A stretch of DNA of 64,000 bases from Struthidea cinerea. Taxonomy: Eukaryota > Chordata > Aves > Passeriformes > Corcoracidae. The stretch lies in contig VZTI01003401.1 of the NCBI GenBank assembly GCA_013397865.1, forward strand, positions 95,850 to 159,849. The letters are read 5' to 3'. The position numbers and the translations under genes were made by a program. A model generated the notes under the pieces. The model had not been told where the DNA came from. It saw nothing but the letters and a program-made list of their open reading frames with translations, and ran no database searches. Positions 14,140 through 25,400 of the stretch are shown here, in pieces (positions within the stretch are counted from its first letter, which is position 1; each line of letters begins with the position of its first letter).

Positions 14140-16944
14140 CTTTTTAGTATACAGGCAAAGGATTAACTAATTTCCAGTAAAAAATTGTTTTCAGTGGAAA
14201 GCTTTCAAGACAATTTTTGTTTGTGCTGCTGCAGTGATAACATCTGATGCTGTATCTTCTGGCAGTATTTAGGCATGTGAAGTAAAGCACTTACCTAATT
14301 GCATATGAGGGTAGTACATCAATACAGTCACATAATCCATAAACATTTCTCTTTCATAAGCTCTTATCACATTACCGCTGATTATTTAGGGAAAAAAAGA
14401 AACATTAGTGTTATATGGCATCCTTCCCTTTATTATTTTTAACCTTAAATGAGGTTAAAACATGCCAAGGAACAGGAATTTAAGGTGGGGAGCAATCTGA
14501 GGCAGGACTGGAAATGGAGTGATTGGAACCACTTCAAAGACGTGCAAGAAGAAGTTGCAGCTCTATTTCACAAGCTGCAGCCTGGATAGATCTGGTCCAG
14601 GCATGGGTGGGAGAGAGTGTCACAGTGCGCCAAGAGCTCCATTTGCCAATCCATTTGCCGTTCTGAATAGCTAAGGCAGCACAGTTTACAACTCAAAGAA
14701 CTGTCTGGGCAAGACTAAGCCAAAATGAAATTAATTTAGACGGGTTTTGAACTGTGGAAGCAAAGATGCTGAAGACGATCGTATGGCTTGAGAGATTCCG
14801 TAAAAAAAAATTGTCTCGTAGATTCAACTTGCTCAGAAAATGCTCATAAAAAAACATCTCTTGATACAATTCACCAAGAATCACACTGATTGCTCTGTAA
14901 GATCATGCTTCATTACTCACTGAAATTAGCAAAATGAATTTTCTTAACTCCAGGGGCGGAATCAATTGAGGAACTAGTGAATGTGATGAAGCTGCTCCTG
15001 CACAGGCAACAAAAGATGATGTTTTGTGGTTTTGTTACAGCAAACCTGACTGCAGCAGAAGACCTAAGGGACCTAAGACAAATGGTTGTAAGAAATTATT
15101 TACGGGTAGATTTTGTGTCATCTCTCTTGTGCCTGCTACCACAGTAGGTTTGCTTTAATAAAAACATAGGGAAAAAAAATCTTAGTATCTGGTTTAAAGG
15201 TTATTATTGTTCTTTCAGAAAATCTAATCTAATCCTGGGCTCCCTGCCCAGCTATGTTAACTAATAAAATTTTCTTTTGCGCCTTCTTAAAGACACGGCC
15301 ATGCCATGTGCAGTTCACAGAAACATTTAATTTTTGGTTTTTAAACTCATATATAGACTTGCCAGTAGTCTTGGACTTCCATAAAGAAAGGGTTTGGTCA
15401 GAGCGAGGAGCCTGCTCAAATCTTGTAGCAGCACACACTGCACAGGGAGCACAGCACAACAAAAAGAAGGTGCTCTGCTCTCCCTTGAGCCTTCACTGTT
15501 GTTCATCATCATGTTGGATGAGAGAACAAGGGGATCTGCCTCGGGCACAGCAGTAGCCAGGGGAGTATGTCAGCCTTGGGACACCTATTAGGAAAATGTG
15601 CTTTTTGAGAGTGAGGGGAGAAACGCTGGCAAAAAGGCTTGAGCGTGAAGTTTGTAATTTAGATGTCAGAATGTGTTAGATATGTCACTGTCAAACTTGA
15701 TCTCTTACTACTGTGCATAAAATTTACCCACAGAATTTCTCCTCCAGGCCATCAGTAGCCTGCAGTAAGTGTTGGGAGCAGGTCCAACCACCCTTATGGA
15801 ATGAGACACTAAAGTGGCCTGGATTCGTGCCTTCACAAAGCCAGGACCTCTGGGGTTTTCAGTGCTGGTCTGTTCTTCTCTCACCTTCACAAAACAAAAG
15901 GAAATACAACTTTATCAATGCTTGATAATACCACAGATGTTGCTGCTTCAATGGAAGTCCATAAAGATTAGAATCATTGTAACCCCTGATTTACAGAGAT
16001 TTCCCGAAAAAAAGCAAAGGTGATACCAAGCCAACTGATGTCCAAGAAATAAACCTGTTCAGCCTCTGCAAAGGTTCCCCCATCCGAGTTCCCATGAGGC
16101 TGGATGCAGCTTGGATTAATTGGCCACCAGCAGTAGACCTGCTGCCTTCATTGTGAACAGCTGACAACCAAATCCTACATCCCACCTTACCACAGTGACT
16201 GGGCAACTTTTGGAGGGTTCTTTTTATTCCCCTGCCTCTGTAGTTTAAACATGTATTCATTTCCCCATGCAGAAACAATATATTCATCATTTCAGTTACA
16301 AATCCCTGACAAAATTATTTCAGTTGCCTGTATCAGAAGGAGGTTCTGTAGGTACTGTTGACTGTTGGATTAGACTGTGGTTATAGAGGACGAACCTTCC
16401 TGTCCTCATTACTGAGCACTCAGAGTGATCAGAGAGTCAGTCTATTGTTGCCGAAAGTCGGAGTCTAAAGCAGAAATAAAAAAGGGACATTAGCACTCCT
16501 ACTAAAACTAATGTTGCATTGTCACACAGGGAAATCTCACAAGCATCTCTCTGCCATTCTCACAACATCCCTCACTCAAAACCACAAATTAACTACATCA
16601 AACATTTCATCCTGAAAGAAGTTGCAAAGTAGCTGTTCCTATAAAGTACATGTGGAAAAATTCATAGGTACACAGACTTCTTTATCAATTTTATGTGTTT
16701 ACGGTCTTTTATTCCACTGCTTAGGAACCAGCTAACTTACTGTTGTATCATTTACCACTGTTAGTGTCAAAATGATCTTAGGAGTATTTGCTGAAAACCT
16801 TCTCAAATGAAGACATTTGACTCTTAACAAGTCAGTACATCAAAACATTGTGATGCTTTTTGCAACATTTAAAAAGCAAACTCTTTCTTCGTCAGGGGTG
16901 AATCATCTTATTTGGAACAGGCTGACTGTTCCAGGCAGGAATAT
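14140..16944. other. No gene recognised
   Basis: Intergenic or intronic sequence between two CR1 copies. No coding exon, tRNA, snRNA or LTR signature was identified. The open frames around 15,230-15,550 overlap on both strands and resemble no known family. Confidence 0.45.
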
Positions 16945-17114
16945 GTTTCCCAGAGAAGCTGTGGCTGCCCCTGGATCCCTGGAAGGGTCCAAGGCCAGGT
17001 TGGACGGGGCTTGGAGCAGCCTGGGATAGCGGAAGGTGTCCCTGCCCACAGCAGGAGGTGGCACTGGGTGAGTTTTAAGCTCCCTTCCAACCCAAACCAT
17101 TCTATAAATTTATG
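16945..17114 (+). mobile_element. CR1 LINE, short 3' fragment
   Basis: The sequence begins around GTTTCCCAGAGAAGCTGTGG and runs through the usual CR1 3' segments (CAGCAGGAGGTGGCACTGG, CTTCCAACCCAAACCATTC). It ends in a decayed ATTCTATAAATTTATGA version of the 8-base tail. Only about 170 bases remain. The 5' edge is a truncation point typical of CR1 and is approximate. Confidence 0.9.
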
Positions 17115-19774
17115 ATTTCACTTGTAAAGACAAACACATTTCCCAGCCAGTTTGATCTATTTTTTCAAAGCCATTAAAGTCAAAACAAACCTGCATACAA
17201 AGAACAGCATATAATGCTTTATTAATTTCATACAACACAAAACAAACGAGACTGAAGAACCTGTGTGGTAGATCCCTGTGATTGGTGGAGTGGGGATGAA
17301 AAAGATGTAGTAAATTTTTGTAAGGCATGGGGAACTTATATTGTGCTCCAGTAACACATTGATATGATTTTGTGTTGGCTCAGCTCCTGAATTACTCCTG
17401 TTAACAGAATACAACAAATTAAATGACTTGGAAATCCATTGTGGAGGTGGTATCTTGTGGCTGGACCAACAGGCAGATTTTCCTGATTAATATAATGGAA
17501 ACATCCCAAGACAGAGGGTCTGCTTGTCTCCAGGCTACAATCAAATCTAGCTCATTGAGTTTATTAGCAACAGATAAAAACCTCACCAGTGCAGGCTGAA
17601 TTGCAGATAAAAGTTCCTTTCAAAATAACACTCGTAAAATTGATCTGATTGCATCTTTCCGGCATTTTTAATTCACTCAGGCAATAACCCACCAAAAGGC
17701 TGCTGGAAGCAGCTCCTGCTGATGGAATGGGGCAGGTTACACTGCTGTGGCATAGCTGGGAGAGAAAACAATTGCCCAGCCCTGTGCAGGTGCCATGAGC
17801 TGAACCACCAGACTCCTGTTGGGATCACACTCGTGCTGCTTTCCCTGGAAAGGAGAGAAGCTTCATCTTAACCTCGCCGCAGACCAGTGAGAATTCAACA
17901 TAAATGTACACCGAGCAGAAGGGATTTGTCCTTTCTTTGGTACACTAAGTGTTCTTCAAGTCTCATAAATAATTTTTACAGCTACCTACTGTGATAAAAT
18001 ATGCAGCCAGGCTGTGACTGGAATACCGTGAGAGGCTGATACTGAGGGTTCTGTGTCTTACAACACCTTCTCATCCTCTCACCTGGTAAATTATCTGGTT
18101 CAGTAATTTTATTAGCATCAGGGTGGGGGGGTTCTGGCAGGTTTGGTGGTTTTTTTATTTTGTTTGAAGGGTTTTTTGGGTTTTTTTTTCTGTTTTGTTT
18201 TGATTTTGTGGGAAGCTACAGTATAACATTAGTCTCAGTGAGATTATAATTTGACTTTCTTTCACTTTCCAGCAAGTTATTGCAGACCAGGAAAAAAAAC
18301 TTCAAAGGATAAAAACTGTTTCAGACACAACTTTGCATCAGATATAATTGTCTTTGTAAATATTTTCTTCCTGAAAAAATAAAAGTTGAGTGAGTACACA
18401 TTATCCTGAGAAAACTCAGAGTGCAGACATTCCGAGACCAATGACCTCGGGGAGGGAAAAAACTGAATGGAATCCTCGCTTCATACCTGATTAAAACGAG
18501 TGAAAAACAGATGGATCGAAGCACCCTATGTGTTTTTACAAGCATGGCTCACGCCTTAACCCCAACCCTGTGCCTATTTTAATTTTCTTGGTAAATAGTG
18601 CCCTCTACAGCATCCCTTCGACTCTTGCAAGGTTCTAAGCACAATGCACACTTTGACAGACCCTTAGTGCATCACAGGCAAGGGACGTGGTGCCAAAATA
18701 CATAATTCCAGCAAATCTGCATCGCTCTTGTGTTGCTTTACAGTGTCTGCTGCAGGTCTAATGTTTCCCAGGCTGCAGCCAGCACCAAGAAGAGGTTTTC
18801 TAAATTTAGGAGAGAGACAGCATCTGTAAAGAAGGCAAAAGCTGGACACATGCGAAGAAAAAAAACCCTGCTCATTAAAGCAGTTACAAGAATATTATTT
18901 GGAAGACTCCCATATGTGATTATTTCTAGTATTAATAGCATTTACTTGTATGATGTCTTTCAGCCAAGGGTTTCATTTAATAAGCATTAACTGTTTATTC
19001 CTGTGAGATTTGCAAAGGACATGATACATGTTATTAACACCATTTAAGGAATAATTGATTTTTTTAAAATGCATTTTGATTTTATCAAGGATTTTTTTCA
19101 ATCTCAGCGTATGCTGCAATGTGTAACTATTTAATCCCAAATTCATTATAGAGAAGACCTTTTAGTAATGACAGCAGTTTCTAGGTCAGACATTTTCCCT
19201 TCTGAAATTCTCCCTTGTCTGATGTACATAATTTGTCTTACACCATACAGTCTCTTATTCAAAGGGAACTTTTAATCTTTTATGGAGACTCGATAGTGCC
19301 TGATTCATAAAAGAATAAGTTCAGCCAGAGAATTAAAAAGATGCTGGGATGAGAGAAAAAAAGAGCTAGACAAACATCTGTCAGGAACGGCTTGTCTTTA
19401 ACTGGGGCAAAACATCAACTAGGTGACCCCATGAGATCATCTTTGTCTCCATTTCCATTTTGTATTACTCTATGAAAAACTTGTCTGGATAGGACCTCGT
19501 TTCTTTTCCAAGGCATTTAACCTTGTATTTTGTGGACATTTCACCCAATTCCCAGCTTCAGAAAATATACTTTGAAATACAGCTGCTTAATAAATATTAT
19601 ATATTTAATTAATGTGCAACTTTTGCCTATTCTGTCAAATCCAACAAAAAAGACATGTATTGTTCATGGGTGGGTGCTCCAGGAGTTTTTTTGGCATATC
19701 ACCACCAAGAACAGCTACATGACTGTGGGACTTCTAATAGGATGGGGTTTAACACGTCTAAAAGATTGACAGCA
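17115..19774. other. No gene recognised
   Basis: Non-coding. A T/G-rich low-complexity patch lies at about 18,140-18,210. The stretch 17,560-17,690 is complex unique sequence. Nothing supports an exon. Confidence 0.45.
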
Positions 19775-19815
19775 TTCACAGAATCATGGACTCTTAGAAT
19801 TGTTGGGGGGGAGGT
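19775..19815 (-). mobile_element. CR1 LINE 3' tail, left part of a split copy
   Basis: CACAGAATCATGGACTCTTAGAATTG is the reverse-strand CR1 3' tail. Normally it continues at once into the ACCTTAAAGCTCATCCAG segment. Here that segment resumes only at about 20,192, after an LTR insertion. The last six bases (GGAGGT, 19,810-19,815) are repeated on the far side of the insertion. Confidence 0.85.
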
Positions 19816-19849
19816 TGTGGGGGTGATGCCTTTGTGTAGGGGCGAACAG

Positions 19850-19869
19850 AAGCATCCCCTGGGATGCTT
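19850..19869. repeat. Perfect 9-base inverted repeat in the U3 of the LTR
   Basis: AAGCATCCC at 19,850-19,858 is followed, after a two-base CT spacer, by its exact reverse complement at 19,861-19,869. It lies about 35 bases inside the 5' end of the LTR, in the position of U3 enhancer sequence. It could be a palindromic protein-binding site or a local hairpin. Confidence 0.8.
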
Positions 19870-19987
19870 TGTTTCCTTGGCATGGTCTGTCCCAGTTTGA
19901 ATCTCCCGGTTGGCTGTAAGCCTCGTCACTCCCCTGGCATTCTCCCATTGGTCCCCATTCCCTAATCCCACCTTTCTCCCTGGCCCC

Positions 19988-20060
19988 GGATAAAACCCGG
20001 GACCCTCGAGATCGGGTTTCAGATTTGCTTTGGGAGTTCGGCTGTACAGCATGGAATAAA
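19988..20060 (+). promoter_or_regulatory. LTR TATA-like box and polyadenylation signal
   Basis: GGATAAAACC near 19,988 is the best TATA-like element of the CR1-splitting LTR, and AATAAA at 20,055-20,060 is its polyadenylation signal. The roughly 65-base spacing implies a short R region. A reverse CCAAT (ATTGG) lies about 40 bases upstream. Confidence 0.6.
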
Positions 20061-20185
20061 CCATCCAGCAGGATGATAAGCAAATCTCCTTCCTGCCTCT
20101 TTGTCACCTGACTGTATTACCGAATATGCCCCAGGTTCTGTGGGCTTGCGGGACCCCACAGAGCCGGGCAAAAATTACGGTAATA

Positions 20186-20541
20186 GGAGGTGACCTTAAA
20201 GCTCATCCAGTGCCACCCCTGCCACGGGCAGGGACACCTTCCACTGTCCCAGGCTGCTCCAAGCCCCAATGTCCAGCCTGGCCTTGGACACTGCCAGGGA
20301 TCCAGGGGCAGCCACAGCTGCTCTGGGCACCCTGTGCCAGGGCTTCCCCACCCTCCCAGGGAACAATTCCTGCCCAATATCCCATCCAGCCCTGCCCTCT
20401 GGCACTGGGAAGCCATTCCCCCTTGTCCTGGCACTCCATCCTGTGTCAATAATCTCTCTCCATCTTCCTTGTCGCTCCTTCAGGCACTGGAAGGCCACAA
20501 TGAGGTCGCCTCCTGTCCAGGCTGAGCAATCCCAATTCCCC
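20186..20541 (-). mobile_element. CR1 LINE, right part of the split copy
   Basis: Beginning at about 20,192, ACCTTAAAGCTCATCCAG resumes the CR1 3' region on the minus strand. It continues through GGGCAGCCACAGCTGCTCTG and ATTCCTGCCCAATATCCCATC to the CAGGCTGAGCAATCCCAATT segment near 20,541. Together with 19,775-19,815 it makes one 5'-truncated CR1 of about 390 bases. It belongs to the same sequence type as the copies at 13.6 and 29.7 kb. Confidence 0.92.
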
Positions 20542-23500
20542 ATGTATTTGGCAATCAGGACTCAGTTACTACCATTTCTTCTCACTGCAGCTCAAGGAGG
20601 TGTCACCATGGTTTAGAACAATGTGACCTTGTTCATATCCTCTTAAGACACCACTGAACATCATTTGACCTTTTATTGCAGGGTCTGACCTCAACTGAGG
20701 TAAGTAATTGCTAAATCACTAGGCAGTGATTTAAGCCTGACCTGCCTCACAGTTCTGACCTGATATATTAACATTCCATTTGTAATCTACCAGTACCCAG
20801 TCTCAAGGAATCAGAGATGGAGTCTTTTCCCTGACTCTCTGTTAGAAGTCCAAGTCCCTATAAATTGCTAGAGTCCTACACAAGTCCCTCTTTTTCCCTT
20901 CCTGCCAAGCAAAGCTGCAGTTATTTTAACTTGCAGGATTCCACCAATTTTTCCTCTTTGGTCTGATAATTTATTAGCTGGCAAACAGTTCACCAAGTGA
21001 GAGATAAAAGCTGTTAGATTAAGAAATGACTGTGAGTTATTCACTCGCCCCTAAATGACCAGAAGAGTCTATCAGCAGTCAACACTGGAAAAACATCACT
21101 GCAGTAAAATATTCCAGAGTCATTGACCTTCCAGGCTGTTTGGTCCTGTAGTTCAAGACAAGATGATTTCACCTTGGATTTTCAGCCGTGAATATGCATT
21201 TGTGGAGGAAGAAAAAAAATAAAAAGCAGCTATTCCTTCTGTCATGTCCTAAAAATTGAATTACAAAGGTGGTGCAGTATCTGTGCTGTAATGACAGGTA
21301 AAGGGCAAGAGAAAGAGGGACAAGATGAGCACTGAATGAATCATTGCTTTTCAGATTGTTCCTTCTCTATCCTTCCTTTCTCAAGTTAGGCTGCAGCCTA
21401 CAAGTAGATAAAGGAATCACATGGAGTCAAACAAATACTTTCGTCATATTCTACATGCAATACACTTTCCCTTCGGAGAATTTTGAATGGATTAAAAAAT
21501 TTATTAATTTCCTCTGAGATGTTTTAGGAGCATTTTTATCTATTCAGATAAATGAACTGTGTTTTTCCCACCATATCCACGCTGCCACATTCATCACGTG
21601 TCAAACAGCACCACAGGTGATCCATGGCATCAAGAAGGTGGATCTTGAAGGTGGTGCTTCAAAATTCAGGAGTGCTGCTATGCCTAAGGTGCAGCAGATG
21701 GGCTGCTGGGATCTCCCTGGGTCATGCAAGGCTCTTTTTACATTTTTGGGACCAGGTGCAGGAAGCTTGGCAAAGCCTAGGAACTCGCAGGATGCAGAGT
21801 TACCAGAGATCAAATTTATCCTTGATATTTGCTTTTGGCATCTTGGAGACATACAAGGAAATTTGCTCTTAACCTTTAGTTTTAATCAATCTAGGTTGTT
21901 CTTAAGAAAAGGAGCAAGAACGAAAAATAGTAAAAGAAATGTTAAGCTTGTAGCATATTTAGTTTTTGGGGTTTTTTTGCTTTTTCTGCCCTTTTTTTTT
22001 TTTTTTCCCCTGAGGAGTAAATATATTTTATGGAGTTAATGCCTGAGAAGAAGTAGATTCACTGACTCCTCACAGTTCATACAAATCTAATTTCTGGAAA
22101 TATCTTTGCAAGCCTGCATGGCCATCACTCCCAGCAAGTTCCTTGCTGCCTGTAATTTATGGCAGCTAAAAAACTAACTTGGGAAAACACATATTTCATA
22201 CTTTTTTTTTCCCAATTAGCCAAGAAACTCATTAAGTTTCCTGACCTTTGCAGAACTCCGTTATCCTGCTTGCACAAGTAGGTTGCTTGCATGCCTGTAC
22301 AGTCTTGCTTAGACCTATTGGAGGGGACTTTTAAAAAATCTCTTTTTTTTTAAAAAAAAAGGGACAGTGAGCTCAGAGATTTAGTTCTCAGGGGAAGGTC
22401 TTACAAATATGTTTCAGAGGCATCGCTCAGTAACAACTCTTTCTCCTTGCACATGCCTTGTGCGGGCAATTCCACCCGTTTGTTGGGACACGGAGGAAAC
22501 TGGGTAAATTCTGGAGTTCTCTCAGTCTGTTGTAACGACATGATCATTGTATTAATGCCTTTAATAAGGTCTTACTTAGGCGATCTCCACAAATATTTCA
22601 CATTTCGAGGGTTTAGCAAAAATGTTCACTTTAACTGTTCAGCATTACTCCATCAGGATTTTATGGAGATGGTATATGGTTTCATCTTTCAGTCTCTTCC
22701 TGTGGACACATGGGTAATAAATGTATATGTATTAGAATTTGTCTTTAATAAGAGCCATATATTTGACCGAGGCAGGACTCAAAGAGCAGACAAGTTCATT
22801 TACACATTTCAATGGGGCCCATAAAAAAACCTGTTCATCTGACTTAATTATGCCAGTGCTGAGACTTGAATTTACCATTCCTTCATAAATACTACTTAAA
22901 ATTTAATTTCAGGTGTTCTGCATGGAGTACACTTGAAAATTAAGGTTCGCAGAACTTACAGCTTCATATCAATCCAGCCTTCCAACGACCTGCACTAAAA
23001 TCATTGGAGTCCTGATAAAAAGATTGAAAGATTCCTTTTATTTTTTAAAACATCATGAGAACAATAATGAGTAAGTGAGTGTGAAAAGCTCTGAGTCTTT
23101 TGCAGAGTCCTGTGGATATGTCTGCAATATTGATGATAATTCTGGGGACAGGCAGGTGCAAGTTCTGCTAAGCGTTATACCAAACTTGCCTATGAATGAG
23201 TTGCTGCAACTCTTCCAAGCAGTGCATGATTTCCTTACTTTCTCCTTGCAGTAAAATGGATGTGGTCCAATTTATAAAGGTAGGGATTCAAGTGGAGAGA
23301 ACTCTTCCTGGAAAAACTGAGGAAAAATTATTTTCCACTCATTTATTTTAAGACCTATTTTGCTTTGGCGGCTGAGTAACAACTTCTGTTCTCAAGTTAC
23401 AGATGTCAGAGAAACACAGTGTTCCTTCCTCTGATCTCCCACTTGGAGAAGAGGTTTTTTATCAGACCACAGCAGATTATCCCAAATATGCCTTGAATTT

Positions 23501-24985
23501 CCCATGTTAATGATTTCTTTCTTCCTATTGTGTGGTTACAGACAAGTTTTTATCTTCACCTCTTGAAAGGCATAATTTTTTTTTTTCTTTCAGCAGTTGC
23601 CACTTTAATTTGGCTAAGCTAGGTAGAAACTGAAGTTCTTAGGTAAAAAATAAATTAAAAATTAAAGGCCTTTGGAGCAGGAAACGAGAGGATACACTGT
23701 CATGTATTAATTACCATTTTTAAGGTTTGGGGGCTTGATTCTTTGTTCTTTTTTGAGAAATAAACATGTTGATTTAGAAAGCCAACTTTGATTATAAGAC
23801 CCTTCTCAAATTAGAGTCCACAAATCACTGACTGGATTTACCAACACCTAATTAAACTGTTTTACTTTTATATATATAAAAATAATGTGGAATACAGAAG
23901 AATGCTTCAGAAGGCAGCAAAGGGCAACCCCTTGTAGCAGTTGCATATTCAAAAGTACCCCATTTAATCAGGTAAACAGATATTGAAGTAGGTGTCTTGC
24001 TGTGGTAGAGACAGTAAATTTGCTTTAAAATGCATTATCACTGTGAGAACATATCACAGAAGAAGCTTTTCATTGACAGTAATTTAATCTTTCTTGAAGC
24101 TAGTTGCTAAACTTTGAAAAAACCAGTCTTCTTTTAAATATTTCCTTAAATTAACTCACTTCTCCCAATTTAGAATATAGGTAAAAATCATATTTTAAAA
24201 GAGAAGGACTGTAGTCTGACTGTAGACTGAAGCTGATATTTTGTAAAGGAGACCAGCAAAGACAAAACACACAGAGAGCTGGGGTCCCAAGAAGATGAAA
24301 AATAATACATTTTCAAAGACATTATTTCTGCTTTCTCATCACTTACCTATTTTATTTTTTTTTTTAATCTACCAGCAACTGGAGAATAAACCAGACACAT
24401 ATTCCCACAGAGACAGCAGAAAACATAAGAGAAATCTTTATAATAGTTACAACAGCCTGTTTAGGTGTTAACACTGTTGATGTCATTAGTACATTTTGGC
24501 ACGGCTCCCTTTCCTCTCAGTCAATACATCAAAGAACAGTAAGCACCATTAGGACTCCTGGGAGGCAGACGAGCAGCAGACAGACATCTGTCCTGTCCCC
24601 AAAGAGCAAGTCGTGTTCCTAATCTCGCTAACAATCCCTGTGAACTGGTGCAGCTCTTGGCGCAATGTGCAGAAATCATAAACAACTGCTCCTACCACGC
24701 TGTATGAAAGTAGAGTTTGGAAAGTGCTGTAGATGAGTTTTTATAACCCATAATTTTTCATGGGATTCAAATGCACCGCACAGCGCCTTATGTGTTGGAA
24801 CCCCTGCCCCAACCTGTGACTCACAGGGATAATCAACTTAAGACATGAAAGAACTCTCATCAGCAGGCAAGGAGCAGAGCTGCAAAAATGAGGATGAAAA
24901 TGCCTCTCCTGTCTCTGAATGCCATCCGCACTTCCTGCATCCTTCTCTGCATGAAAAGAAGGCGTACATTTGTCCCTAAAGCACT
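20542..24985. other. No gene recognised
   Basis: Long AT-rich non-coding stretch with several homopolymer tracts (T runs near 21,990, 22,345 and 24,357). A 125-codon open frame at 22,447-22,824 (+) has no recognisable domain or splice context and is treated as chance. The sequence turns GC-rich near 24,990, ahead of the Topors-like gene. Confidence 0.5.
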
Positions 24986-25242
24986 TGGCAGAAATGGAGT
25001 TTGGCATTCTCCAGGCTTTCTTCTTCTTGCCTGAGGAACGCCTGGCCTTTCACTCATGGCTCCCCTCTCCCCATCACCCTGACGCCCTTTCAGAAGCTCT
25101 TCCACCATCGTGGCCGCATTCCTGGGGGAGGCCAACACGGCCCTGGGGCTGTGGAGCCCTTGTCCAGCGGTGTGGTGTGAGGGGAAAGGGAAAAGGCCCC
25201 AGCAAGGAGCGACACCCGGGGGCTGTGTCAAGGAAACAGCTG

Positions 25243-25248
25243 TTTATT
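25243..25248 (-). terminator. Polyadenylation signal of the Topors-like gene
   Basis: The plus strand reads TTTATT, which is AATAAA on the coding strand, about 150 bases beyond the stop codon of the RING gene. The position is suitable for a short 3' untranslated region. Cleavage would be expected around 25,215-25,235. It would serve equally for either proposed C-terminus. Confidence 0.65.
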
Positions 25249-25400
25249 TTCTTTTTCTTGACTAAGAAAAGCCTGCTAGTGTTGCCGGCGGGGCTCGAGG
25301 GCCCTCCGCTTTCGGGGTCGTCGCGATGCCGTGGCCGAGGAGTCCCTGCCCAGACTGGGATCAGGGGCCCTGCAGCCACCGCCGCCTCCCTGAGCTCCTT

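Larger units (their letters stand above)
19816..20185 (+). mobile_element. Solo LTR inserted into a CR1
   Basis: A 370-base unit interrupts a CR1 copy and is flanked by direct repeats of GGAGGT (19,810-19,815 and 20,186-20,191), a 6-base duplication of the size made by alpha- and betaretrovirus-like (ERVK-type) integrases. It starts TGTGGGGG. A reverse CCAAT box (ATTGG near 19,948), a TATA-like GGATAAAACC near 19,988 and AATAAA at 20,055-20,060 occur in the order U3, R, U5 on the plus strand. The inferred 3' end reads CGGTAATA and not the canonical CA. That end is half of a nested hairpin (20,115-20,185), so the 3' boundary may be atypical or slightly misplaced. There is no internal retroviral sequence. 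Confidence 0.8.

Noticed and set aside
20117..20616. Open frames of about 110 codons on both strands
   Set aside because: They lie within the split CR1 and its LTR, are not conserved proteins, and the same reading appears in other CR1 copies.
22447..22824. 125-codon plus-strand frame
   Set aside because: No recognisable domain, no coding bias and no exon-like borders.
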